NCBI GenBank assembly: GCA_035526825.1
Contig: DATLBT010000132.1
Location: 49,001 to 113,000, forward strand
Source of the DNA: JACPFV01 sp035526825
Lineage (GTDB): Bacteria > Pseudomonadota > Gammaproteobacteria > Nevskiales > Nevskiaceae
Direction: 5' to 3'
DNA: 64,000 nucleotides
The position numbers were made by a program, and so were the translations under genes. Below are positions 32,520 to 40,306 of the stretch, one piece after another (the first letter of the stretch is position 1; each line of letters starts with the position of its first letter). Under the pieces are notes generated by a model, which saw nothing but the letters and a program-made list of their open reading frames with translations, made no database searches and had not been told where the DNA came from.

Positions 32520-33958
32520 GCCTCCACGACTGGGAGCCCGTCATCGGCCTGGAGATCCACTGCCAGTTGCTGACTAAGTCCAAGATTTTCTCAGGCGCCG
32601 CGACGGCCTACGGCGCGCCACCGAACACGCAAGCCGATGCGGTCACGCTCGGGCTGCCCGGGGTGCTGCCGGTGCTGAACGCCGATGTGTTGAAGATGGC
32701 GGTCAAGTTCGGGCTGGCGATCGGCGCGCAGATCGCGCCGCGCTGCGTGTTCGCGCGCAAGCATTATTTCTATCCGGACCTGCCGAAGGGCTACCAGATC
32801 TCGCAGTACGAGCTGCCGATCGTGGCGCACGGCAAGGTCGACATCACGGTGGACGGCACGCAGCGCACCATCGGCGTGACACGTGCGCACCTCGAGGAAG
32901 ACGCCGGCAAGTCGATGCACGAGGGCTTCACCGGGTCGTCCGGCATCGACCTCAACCGCGCGGGCACGCCGCTGATCGAGATCGTGTCCGAGCCGGAAAT
33001 CCGCAGCGCCGCGGAAGCCGTGGCCTACATGAAGCAGCTGCACCAGTTGGTCGTGTACCTCGGCATCTGCGACGGCAACCTGCAGGAAGGCTCGTTCCGC
33101 TGCGATGCCAACGTGTCGGTGCGCAAGAAGGGTACGGAGAAGTTCGGTACGCGTACCGAGACCAAGAACATCAACTCGTTCCGCTACGTCGAGAAGGCGA
33201 TCGAATACGAAATCGGTCGCCAGGTCGAGGTGCTGGAAAGCGGTGGCAAGATCGTGCAGGAGACGCGCCTGTTCAACCCGGACACCGGCGAGACGCGCAC
33301 CATGCGCACCAAGGAAGAGGCGATGGACTATCGCTACTTCCCGGACCCGGACCTGCTGCCGGTCGTGTGCGACGAGTCGTTCATCGCCGCGATGCGCGCG
33401 GAATTGCCGGAGCTCCCGGAAGCCAAGCGTGAGCGCTTCGTCAAGCAATACGGACTGCCGCCGTACGACGCCGGGGTGCTGACCGGCGAGCGGGCGCTCG
33501 CCGATTTCTATGAGCAGGTGGTCAAGGCGTCGGGCGCCGACCCCAAGCTCTGCGCCAACTGGACCATCACCGACCTGGTCGGCGCGCTGAACAAGGCTGG
33601 CAAGGACCTCGGCGCCTCGCCGGTCTCGGTCGGCGCCTTCGCCGGGCTGCTCAAGCGGATCGCCGACAACACCATCAACGGCAAGATCGCCAAGGAAGTT
33701 TTCGAGGCGATGATGGCGGGCGAGGGCGATGCTGACGCCATTATCGAAAAGAAAGGTCTCAAGCAAATCACCGACACCGGGGCCATCGAGAAAGCGATCG
33801 ACGAGGTCCTGGCGAAAAACCCGGGACAACTGGCCGAGTACCGAGCCGGCAAGGTCGCGCTGCTCGGCTTCTTCGTCGGCCAGGCCATGAAGGCGACCGC
33901 CGGCAAGGCCAACCCGGCCGAGCTGAACCGGCTGCTCAAGGAAAAGCTCAAGGGCTGA
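32516..33958 (+). CDS. gatB: GatB, Glu-tRNA(Gln)/Asp-tRNA(Asn) amidotransferase subunit B
   Basis: The GTG at 32516 overlaps the gatA stop (GTGA) and gives 480 residues beginning (M)SLHDWEPVIGLEIHCQL. Kinase-like catalytic elements GVTRAHLEEDAGKSMHEG and DLNRAGTPLIEIVSEP are intact, and DYRYFPDPDLLPV follows. The C-terminal YqeY-like tail domain (about 330-478, ending NRLLKEKLKG) binds tRNA. The kinase site activates the misacylated tRNA for amidation. Confidence 0.95.
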   Translation: MSLHDWEPVIGLEIHCQLLTKSKIFSGAATAYGAPPNTQADAVTLGLPGVLPVLNADVLKMAVKFGLAIGAQIAPRCVFARKHYFYPDLPKGYQISQYELPIVAHGKVDITVDGTQRTIGVTRAHLEEDAGKSMHEGFTGSSGIDLNRAGTPLIEIVSEPEIRSAAEAVAYMKQLHQLVVYLGICDGNLQEGSFRCDANVSVRKKGTEKFGTRTETKNINSFRYVEKAIEYEIGRQVEVLESGGKIVQETRLFNPDTGETRTMRTKEEAMDYRYFPDPDLLPVVCDESFIAAMRAELPELPEAKRERFVKQYGLPPYDAGVLTGERALADFYEQVVKASGADPKLCANWTITDLVGALNKAGKDLGASPVSVGAFAGLLKRIADNTINGKIAKEVFEAMMAGEGDADAIIEKKGLKQITDTGAIEKAIDEVLAKNPGQLAEYRAGKVALLGFFVGQAMKATAGKANPAELNRLLKEKLKG

Positions 33959-33959
33959 A

Positions 33960-34835
33960 GTGGCCGACGCCGTCACGCCGTTTTTGATTGAAGCACGCAA
34001 CGTGCGCGGCGCCTGGGTCGAGATCGGCTCGGGTGTGGCCGCCATGCTCGGGCAGCGCAGTTATGCACCCGACGTGCGCAAGCTGGTCGGCGAGTCCTGC
34101 GCGGCGGTCGCGCTGCTCGCGGCGCAGACCGCTTTCGAGACGCGGCTGTCGCTGCAGTTCCAGCGGGGCCAGGGCGCGCTGAAGTTGCTGGTGGCGCAGG
34201 CCGATCCGCAGCTCCAGGTGCGGGGCATGGCCAAGGCCGACGCCGACGCGCACGGCGCGCTCGACGAGCTGATGCGCGGCGGCATCCTCGGCCTGACGAT
34301 TGAGGGCGCGCGCGGTGGCCACGACTACCAGGCACTGGTCGAGGCGCGCGGCGCCACGCTGTCGCAGGCGCTCGAGCGTTACTTCGGGCAATCCGAACAA
34401 CTGCCGACGCGGCTGTGCCTTGCGGGCGGCGCGGAGCGGCTGATGGGGTTGCTGGTGCAGAGGCTGCCGCCGCGCGAGGGCGGCGACGACGACGCGCACT
34501 GGGAGCATGTCCAGGCGATTTTCGGCACCTTGTCCGCCGACGAGCTCCTGACGGCCGATCCGGGCGAGTTGATGCTGAAATTGTTCGCCGGCGAGGAGGT
34601 GCGTGTATTCGACGCCAAGCCGGTGGCGCTGCAGTGTCGCTGCAGCCACGCGAGCATCTCGGCGATGCTGATCTCACTGGGCAAGGACGAGCTGGAGCAG
34701 ATCCTCGCCGAGCGTGGCGAGGTCGAGGTCACCTGCGAGTTCTGCGGCAAGACCTACCGTTACACGCCAGGGGAGATGCTCGAGCTGTTCGCGGCGATCG
34801 CGGCGCGCGGCGATCCGGCCACCACCCGGCATTGA
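33960..34835 (+). CDS. hslO: Hsp33, redox-activated chaperone
   Basis: A 291-residue cytosolic holdase turned on by oxidation. The C-terminal zinc cluster is intact: CRC (about 226/228, in LQCRCSHASISAML) and CEFC (about 259/262, in VTCEFCGKTY). The N-terminal core contains VRGAWVEIG and LLAQTAFETRL-like elements. GTG start directly after gatB. Loss of zinc and disulfide formation switch activity on. Confidence 0.93.
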   Translation: MADAVTPFLIEARNVRGAWVEIGSGVAAMLGQRSYAPDVRKLVGESCAAVALLAAQTAFETRLSLQFQRGQGALKLLVAQADPQLQVRGMAKADADAHGALDELMRGGILGLTIEGARGGHDYQALVEARGATLSQALERYFGQSEQLPTRLCLAGGAERLMGLLVQRLPPREGGDDDAHWEHVQAIFGTLSADELLTADPGELMLKLFAGEEVRVFDAKPVALQCRCSHASISAMLISLGKDELEQILAERGEVEVTCEFCGKTYRYTPGEMLELFAAIAARGDPATTRH

Positions 34836-34872
34836 TGCATCCGCCGGGCGTCAGCCGGCGTAAAGTTCGGCG

Positions 34873-35667
34873 ATGACCCTCCTCGACACCTTCCTCGTTA
34901 CCGCCGCCATCTGCGTGGTCGCCAAGTCGTTCGCGTGGCTGCTGCAGCGCCGGACGCGCAATGCCGGACTGGTCGACCCGATCTGGGGCTTCACGCTCGG
35001 CTCCCTCGCGGTGGTCCATGCGCTGGCCGGAACCGTGCCCGGCGATGCGCGCTTGCTGCTGGCGCTGATGGGCGGGTTGTGGGGGGCGCGACTGGGCGCC
35101 CACCTGTGGATGCGCAACGCGGGCAAGCCGGAGGATTGGCGCTATGCCAGTTTCCGCGCGAAGTGGGCCGCAAAGGCCGACTTCAACATGTTCTGGTTCT
35201 TCCAATTCCAGAATTTGTTCACGCTCGCGCTTTCGGTCACTGCGTTCGCGCCGATCGCGTTTCGCACCGATGCGCCACCGCAGCTGGCCATGGCGGCAGC
35301 GGTCGTGCTGTGGTTCATCGCCGTCGGCGGCGAAGCGCTGGCGGACCGGCAAATGGAGGCGTTCCGCGCCAACCCGCTCAACAAGGGTCGCGTCTGCCGC
35401 GACGGGCTGTGGCGCTTTTCGCGCCACCCCAATTATTTCTTCGAGTGCGTGCACTGGGCAGCGTACGTACCGCTCGCGCTGGGCGCACCGTGGGGCTGGG
35501 TTTCGTTGCTCGCGCCCGTGGTCATGGCGGCGCTGCTGATGAAGTTGTCCGGCGTGCCGCTGCTCGAGGCCGAGATGATCAAGCGCAAACCCGGCTATGC
35601 CGAGTATGTGCGCACCACCAACGCGCTGATTCCCTGGCCGCCGCGCGCGACCGATCCACCGAGGTAG
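34873..35667 (+). CDS. DUF1295 membrane protein (steroid 5-alpha-reductase-like fold)
   Basis: A 264-residue polytopic protein with six or seven membrane helices. The DUF1295 core contains DFNMFWFFQFQNLFT, DRQMEAFRANPLNKGRVCRDGLWRFSRHPNYFFE (key: RHPNYF), and the C-terminal PGYAEYVRTTNALIPW. Such proteins share the NADPH-binding fold of 5-alpha-reductases. It is followed 5 bp later by a cyclopropane-synthase-like methyltransferase, a pairing that suggests modification of membrane fatty acids. Confidence 0.85.
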   Translation: MTLLDTFLVTAAICVVAKSFAWLLQRRTRNAGLVDPIWGFTLGSLAVVHALAGTVPGDARLLLALMGGLWGARLGAHLWMRNAGKPEDWRYASFRAKWAAKADFNMFWFFQFQNLFTLALSVTAFAPIAFRTDAPPQLAMAAAVVLWFIAVGGEALADRQMEAFRANPLNKGRVCRDGLWRFSRHPNYFFECVHWAAYVPLALGAPWGWVSLLAPVVMAALLMKLSGVPLLEAEMIKRKPGYAEYVRTTNALIPWPPRATDPPR

Positions 35668-35672
35668 AGACG

Positions 35673-36728
35673 ATGTCCGTGAACGTGATCGACTGGTGCG
35701 AGCGCGGCCTCGTGCCGGACCCGCTGGCCCGCTTCGGCATGCGCCGCCTGATGGCGCAGCGCCTGCGTGACGAGTCTGCCGGCGATGTGGGCGCGCGCCA
35801 CGGCGCACTGGTGCAGCAGTTGCGCGAGAGCCCGGTCGCAATCAATACGCAGGATGCCAACGCCCAGCATTACGAAGTGCCAGCCGAGTTTTTCCGGCTG
35901 CACCTCGGGCCGCGGCTCAAGTACTCGTGTTGCCTCTACGGCGATGGGGCCGAGACGCTGGCGCAGGCCGAGGAGGCGATGTTGAACCTGTATTGCGAGC
36001 GCGCCGGGCTGACCGACGGCCAGCGCATCCTCGACCTCGGCTGCGGCTGGGGCTCACTGTCGCTGTTTTTGGCGAAGAAATTCCCGCGCGCGCAGATCGT
36101 GGGCTTGTCGAATTCCAACGGCCAGCGCGAATTCATCGAGGGCCGCGCCGCCGAGCGCGGCCTCGGCAACGTGCGCATCGTCACGGGCAATGTCGTCGAT
36201 TTCGACTTTCCCGCGAACGGCGTGTCAGCGGACTTCGACCGCATCGTGTCGATCGAGATGTTCGAGCACATGCGCAACTACGCGACGCTGCTGGGCAAGG
36301 TCGCGCGCTGGCTGCGGCCCGGCGGCCAGCTGTTCGTGCACATCTTCGTGCACAAAACGCTGGCGTACCCGTTCGAGGTCAAGGATGGCAGCGACTGGAT
36401 GAGCCAGTACTTCTTCACCGGCGGCCTGATGCCGTCGTACGACCTGCTCGGGCAGTTCCAGGAGCACCTCAAGCTCGAACAGCAGTGGTGGGTCGATGGC
36501 ACGCACTACCAGCGCACCTCCAACCACTGGCTCGACGGCATGGACGCCGCGCGCGGCGAGATCCGCGCGGTGTTCGCCAAGGCTTACGGTGACGCCGAGG
36601 CGGACCGCTGGGTGCAACGCTGGCGCATGTTCTACATGGCGGTCGCCGAGTTGTTCGGCTATCGCGAAGGCTCGGAGTGGGGCGTCGGTCACTACCGTTT
36701 CGCTCGGCGCGATGGCGCCCCGGTATGA
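35673..36728 (+). CDS. Cyclopropane-fatty-acid synthase-like SAM methyltransferase
   Basis: The 351-residue enzyme acts on acyl chains of membrane lipids with S-adenosylmethionine. The SAM motif is LDLGCGWGSLS (about 125-135), followed by IVGLSNSNGQREFIEG and the catalytic-region SIEMFEHMRNY. HIFVHKTLAYPFE and WVDGTHYQRTSNHWLDGMD mark this as the shorter branch of the CFA family, without the N-terminal domain of E. coli Cfa (382 residues). That branch includes methylases for furan-type fatty acids. The start at 35673 is 5 bp after the DUF1295 stop. Confidence 0.85.
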   Translation: MSVNVIDWCERGLVPDPLARFGMRRLMAQRLRDESAGDVGARHGALVQQLRESPVAINTQDANAQHYEVPAEFFRLHLGPRLKYSCCLYGDGAETLAQAEEAMLNLYCERAGLTDGQRILDLGCGWGSLSLFLAKKFPRAQIVGLSNSNGQREFIEGRAAERGLGNVRIVTGNVVDFDFPANGVSADFDRIVSIEMFEHMRNYATLLGKVARWLRPGGQLFVHIFVHKTLAYPFEVKDGSDWMSQYFFTGGLMPSYDLLGQFQEHLKLEQQWWVDGTHYQRTSNHWLDGMDAARGEIRAVFAKAYGDAEADRWVQRWRMFYMAVAELFGYREGSEWGVGHYRFARRDGAPV

Positions 36729-36735
36729 TGCGGGG

Positions 36736-37506
36736 ATGAACCTTCGCACCGTCGCAATGGCCCCAATCCTCGGCCTGTTCGCCGCACTGTTCGCCGCCGG
36801 CCCGGCATTGGCCGAGGAGCAGCACCTCAAGTTTCGCGGCTACGCCTACGAGCTGGAAAGCAACAAGTTCCTCTATACCGAGGTCCACGAGCAGCGCATC
36901 GTCGACGGCCGCTGGCTTGGCGGCAGCATTGCGTACTACGGCCCGGACGGCAGCCAGATCGCCTACAAGACGCTGGATTTCGGCTCGGATCCGTTCGTGC
37001 CGGTGTACCGGCTCGACCTCAAGTACAGCGGCTACTGGGAGGGCATCACCGGCCTGTCGCCCGACCGCATCGAGATGTCCAAGCGCGGCAGCGCGCAGGC
37101 CAAGGTCGAGAGCGCCAGTATCAAGCGGCCCGCGAGGGTTGCTGCCGACTCGGGTTTTCACGCCTTCCTGCGCGCGAACTTCGCCGAATTGCAGGCCGGC
37201 AAGACCGTGAGCTTCGTGTTTGCGGTCGCGGGCAGCCTCGACTCCTTCAAGTTCCGTGCGAAAAAAGTCGGCGACGCTACTTTCGAGGGCAGGCCCGCAG
37301 TGAAGCTGCGCGTCGAGGCCGACTCCCTTCTGCGCCTGGTCGCGCCGGAGCTGGAACTTCTTTACGAGCCCACTGAGCGCAAATTGCTCGAGTACCGCGG
37401 CGTTTCGAACCTCCATGACCCGGTCTCCGGCAAGGCCTGGAACGCGCGGATCATCTACCCGGCGACGCCGCCGGCAGACGCGCCAACGCTGCCGGCGGGG
37501 ACCTGA
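36736..37506 (+). CDS. Periplasmic protein of unknown function
   Basis: The ATG at 36736 opens a 256-residue protein with a signal peptide (ends ALAEE, about 27). The mature part is beta-rich, with HLKFRGYAYELESNKFLYTE, GGSIAYYGPDGSQIAYKTLD and late KLLEYRGVSNLHD elements. I do not recognise the family; composition suits a lipid or polymer binding jelly-like fold. It follows the CFA-like gene by 7 bp and precedes the thioredoxin-TPR gene by 3 bp, so it likely works with them in the envelope. Confidence 0.75.
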   Translation: MNLRTVAMAPILGLFAALFAAGPALAEEQHLKFRGYAYELESNKFLYTEVHEQRIVDGRWLGGSIAYYGPDGSQIAYKTLDFGSDPFVPVYRLDLKYSGYWEGITGLSPDRIEMSKRGSAQAKVESASIKRPARVAADSGFHAFLRANFAELQAGKTVSFVFAVAGSLDSFKFRAKKVGDATFEGRPAVKLRVEADSLLRLVAPELELLYEPTERKLLEYRGVSNLHDPVSGKAWNARIIYPATPPADAPTLPAGT

Positions 37507-37509
37507 TCG

Positions 37510-38826
37510 ATGCGGGCCACGCTGGCTGTCTTGTTGCTCGCGAGCGGTTGCCTCGCACAGGCCGCGGAGCCAGTGGCGGGTGATCCATTCGAGCAAGGCC
37601 TCGCGCAGGCGCGCGCGCGCCGCGTGCCGGTGCTGGTCGATTTCCACGCGCCGTGGTGTTACTCCTGCTACTACATGGCGAAGAACGTGCTGTCCGGTCC
37701 CGACTGGGAGCGGGTGCAGCGCGAAGCGGTGGTGGTGGAGCTCGACGCCGACTCGCCCGTCGGGGCGCGCTGGATGGCCGCGTGGGGCGTCAAGGCCATG
37801 CCGACCTACCTCGTGTTCAATGCCGACGGTCAGGAGCTCGGCCGCATCCTCGGCGAGCAGACACGTGACGACTTCTACCCGTGGCTTGCGCGCACCACCG
37901 CAAGTGCGAACCCGCTCGATGCGCTGAAGGCGAAAGCCGTCGATGGCACGCCAGCCGCAGTCGCCGCCGCACGCGAGGTGCTGCGCGCGCATCACGCGCG
38001 CTATGACGCCGACGGCGGACTCGACTGGTACGCGTCGCTGCCGTCGCACGCGAAGGCCGCCGTTGCCGGCGACGCGGAAGGCGCCGCCTGGGTCGCGCGA
38101 TTGGAGCTGCAGCGTGCCGCCGCCAAAAAGGACGTCCCGGCTTGCCTCACCGCCGCGCCGAAGGTGCTGGCGGCGAGCCTCGGCTGCGAGCGGCCGTACG
38201 AGCTCGCCAAGGTGATGGCGTGCACCGACGGGCAGCCCCAGCGTCGCGAACTGCTGAAGCCGCAGGCCGAGCCCATGCAGCGGCTGGTCGACAAGCGCGT
38301 GCTGGCCGGCTCCCGCTGTGCCGACGAGCGCAGCATCGTCACCGGCACCGCCGACCTCTACGCCGCGCTGGGCGACGCGCCGGCCGAGCAGCGCACGCTC
38401 GATCGCGCGATCAACGACGTCAAGCAGCGACTCGGCAAGGACTTTCGCAAGGACCGCAGCCTCGCCGACAACCTGCGCGTGTACCTCGACCGCGCCGGGC
38501 GCATCGACGAGCTCGATGCCCTGTTGCCGAAGCTGATCGCGGCCTATCCCGAGGATTATGTCTACGCCTATCGCCATGCGAAAAGCCTCGCCGTGCGCGG
38601 CAAGCACGCGGAGGCGCTGCCATTTTTCGAGCTGGCCGCGGTGCGCGCCTACGGCGTCAACAAGTTGCGCAACGCCGAGCTGCGCGCAAAGTCGCTGCAG
38701 GCGCTGGGCCGCGTGGACGACGCGCGCAAGGTGCTGACCGAGGCGCTGCAGGCCAATGGCCCGTGGTTTCCGGATGACGCGGCGAAGCTGAAGGCGCTGC
38801 TCGCGCCGCCTGCACCGGCGGGCTGA
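37510..38826 (+). CDS. Thioredoxin-fold protein with TPR-type C-terminus
   Basis: A 438-residue exported protein with a signal sequence, a thioredoxin domain holding WCYSC (about 54-58) and MPTYLVFNADG (the cis-Pro loop), as in DsbD C-terminal or thioredoxin_7 domains. The second half is helical with repeats such as YAYRHAKSLAVRGKHAEALPFFELA and LRAKSLQALGRVDDARKVLTEAL, short forms of TPR. It is probably a periplasmic disulfide reductase or lipoprotein-handling helper. It lies between the unrecognised periplasmic gene and purU. Confidence 0.8.
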   Translation: MRATLAVLLLASGCLAQAAEPVAGDPFEQGLAQARARRVPVLVDFHAPWCYSCYYMAKNVLSGPDWERVQREAVVVELDADSPVGARWMAAWGVKAMPTYLVFNADGQELGRILGEQTRDDFYPWLARTTASANPLDALKAKAVDGTPAAVAAAREVLRAHHARYDADGGLDWYASLPSHAKAAVAGDAEGAAWVARLELQRAAAKKDVPACLTAAPKVLAASLGCERPYELAKVMACTDGQPQRRELLKPQAEPMQRLVDKRVLAGSRCADERSIVTGTADLYAALGDAPAEQRTLDRAINDVKQRLGKDFRKDRSLADNLRVYLDRAGRIDELDALLPKLIAAYPEDYVYAYRHAKSLAVRGKHAEALPFFELAAVRAYGVNKLRNAELRAKSLQALGRVDDARKVLTEALQANGPWFPDDAAKLKALLAPPAPAG

Positions 38827-38835
38827 CGCCGTACC

Positions 38836-39705
38836 GTGACAACCCAGGCCGACACCACCGCGCGGCTGCTGATCACCTGCCCGGACCGGCCGGGCATCGT
38901 ATCGGCGGTCACGGCATTCCTGTTCCAGCACGGCGCCAACATCACCGAGCTCGACCAGCACTCGACCGATCCCGAGGGCGGCAAGTTTTTCATGCGCCTC
39001 GAATTCCAGACGCCGAAGCTGGACCTGCCGCGACAAGCGCTGCACGACGCGTTCGGCTTGGCGGTGGGGCGGCGCTTCGAGATGGACTGGCGCCTCGCGT
39101 ACGCCAGCGAGAAGCCGCGGATGGCGCTGCTGGTCTCGCGCCACGACCACTGCCTGCTGGAGCTCCTGTGGCGTTGGTCGCGGGCCGAGCTCCCGGCGCA
39201 GGTACCCCTGGTGATCTCGAACCACGCCGACCTGCGCGGCGCGGTCGAAGGGTTCGGCGTGCGCTTCGAACACGTCGCCAGCAGTGCCGACACGCAGCAC
39301 GTCGCGGAGCAGAAGATGCAGTCGCTGCTGCAAGGCCAGGCCGACCTGCTGGTGCTGGCGCGCTACATGCGCGTGCTGTCACCGGAATTCGTGGCCGGCT
39401 GGCCCAGCCGCATCCTCAACATCCACCACTCATTCCTGCCGGCCTTTGCCGGTGCCGATCCGTACCGCCAGGCACACCAGCACGGCGTGAAGCTGATCGG
39501 TGCGACCGCGCATTACGTGACGGCGGCGCTCGACCAGGGTCCGATCATCGAGCAGGACACCGCGCGCGTGTCGCACAACTATTCGCCGGAGGACCTCAAG
39601 CGACTTGGTCGCGACCTGGAGCGCCAGGTGCTGTCGCGCGCGGTGCGCTGGCACCTCGAGGATCGCATCATCGTCGACGGCAACAAGACCGTCGTCTTCG
39701 CGTAG
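38836..39705 (+). CDS. purU: Formyltetrahydrofolate deformylase
   Basis: Hydrolyses 10-formyl-THF to formate and THF, balancing one-carbon units and purine synthesis. The 289-residue product (GTG start) has an N-terminal ACT domain (LLITCPDRPGIVSAVTAFLF, HGANITELDQHS) and a C-terminal hydrolase domain with LARYMRVLSPEFV, NIHHSFLPAF and the Asp in ALDQGPIIEQD. Length is close to E. coli PurU (280). It ends 3 bp from the convergent lipocalin gene. Confidence 0.95.
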   Translation: MTTQADTTARLLITCPDRPGIVSAVTAFLFQHGANITELDQHSTDPEGGKFFMRLEFQTPKLDLPRQALHDAFGLAVGRRFEMDWRLAYASEKPRMALLVSRHDHCLLELLWRWSRAELPAQVPLVISNHADLRGAVEGFGVRFEHVASSADTQHVAEQKMQSLLQGQADLLVLARYMRVLSPEFVAGWPSRILNIHHSFLPAFAGADPYRQAHQHGVKLIGATAHYVTAALDQGPIIEQDTARVSHNYSPEDLKRLGRDLERQVLSRAVRWHLEDRIIVDGNKTVVFA

Positions 39706-39708
39706 AAA

Positions 39709-40302
39709 TTATTGGTAACCCGGCAGCCCCAAATCGCTGCGGCGGTGCGGCACCTTGAGTACCCGCGTCACGTCGAAGCCGTTGTCGGCCAGCGCTGACA
39801 GCGCCTGCTGGTAGACGCTGTCGCTCATGCGCGGCTCGCGCGCGAAAATCCAGGCGTAGTTGCGTGATGGGTGCGCAATGACCGAGTAGTTGTATCCCTC
39901 ATCGAGGAACACCACCGCGTAGTCCTGCCAGATCGGCGGCAGGAAGGTGATGCGCCCCTCGGCATTGTTGTGCGGATTGGTGACCTCGAACTTGCCGTTC
40001 TTCACGAACGGCGGCAGGTCGAAGCTGTCGCGCGCGTGGTAGCGGTCGTCGAAAAGGCCGTCCTCGCGCTTCGAGTACTCGACGTAGACCGCGACGTTGC
40101 CGGCCTCGACGAAATAGGGAATGTTCGCGATGAGGTACCAGCGCCCCATGTAGCGCTCGAGGTCGACGTAGGGCACCGGCTTGAGCGGCGCGTCCTCCTC
40201 CTCGAGGAAGATCGCCTCGTCGTCATCGACGGCAACTTCGCGGGTCGATGCACAGGCGCCCAGCAGCAGCGCCGCGAGCAGGAGCGTGAGGGACCGCTTC
40301 AG
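39709..40302 (-). CDS. blc: Outer-membrane lipocalin lipoprotein (Blc-like)
   Basis: A bacterial lipocalin: the GRWYLIANIPYF signature, the FEVTNPHNNAEGRITF strand pair, and the NYAWIFAREPRMSD region are clear. A GTG at 40176 would give 155 residues without a signal peptide. In the same frame, a CTG at 40302 starts (M)KRSLTLLLAALLLGAC, a lipobox with Cys17, and is preceded by GGGAG seven bases upstream. No ATG, GTG or TTG exists in frame above it. I therefore infer CTG initiation, giving 197 residues. The gene follows the acyl-CoA synthetase by 4 bp; it may bind lysophospholipids or fatty acids. Confidence 0.85.
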   Translation of the reverse strand: MKRSLTLLLAALLLGACASTREVAVDDDEAIFLEEEDAPLKPVPYVDLERYMGRWYLIANIPYFVEAGNVAVYVEYSKREDGLFDDRYHARDSFDLPPFVKNGKFEVTNPHNNAEGRITFLPPIWQDYAVVFLDEGYNYSVIAHPSRNYAWIFAREPRMSDSVYQQALSALADNGFDVTRVLKVPHRRSDLGLPGYQ

Positions 40303-40306
40303 GAAG

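Noticed and set aside
31325..33958. Single 877-codon frame covering gatA and gatB
   Set aside because: Its first part is the wrong frame of gatA; gatB starts at the GTG at 32516.
36469..39333. 954-codon open frame on the minus strand opposite the periplasmic, thioredoxin and purU genes
   Set aside because: It runs antisense to clear genes; long antisense frames are common in high-GC DNA, and its Arg/His/Gln-rich product has no domain.
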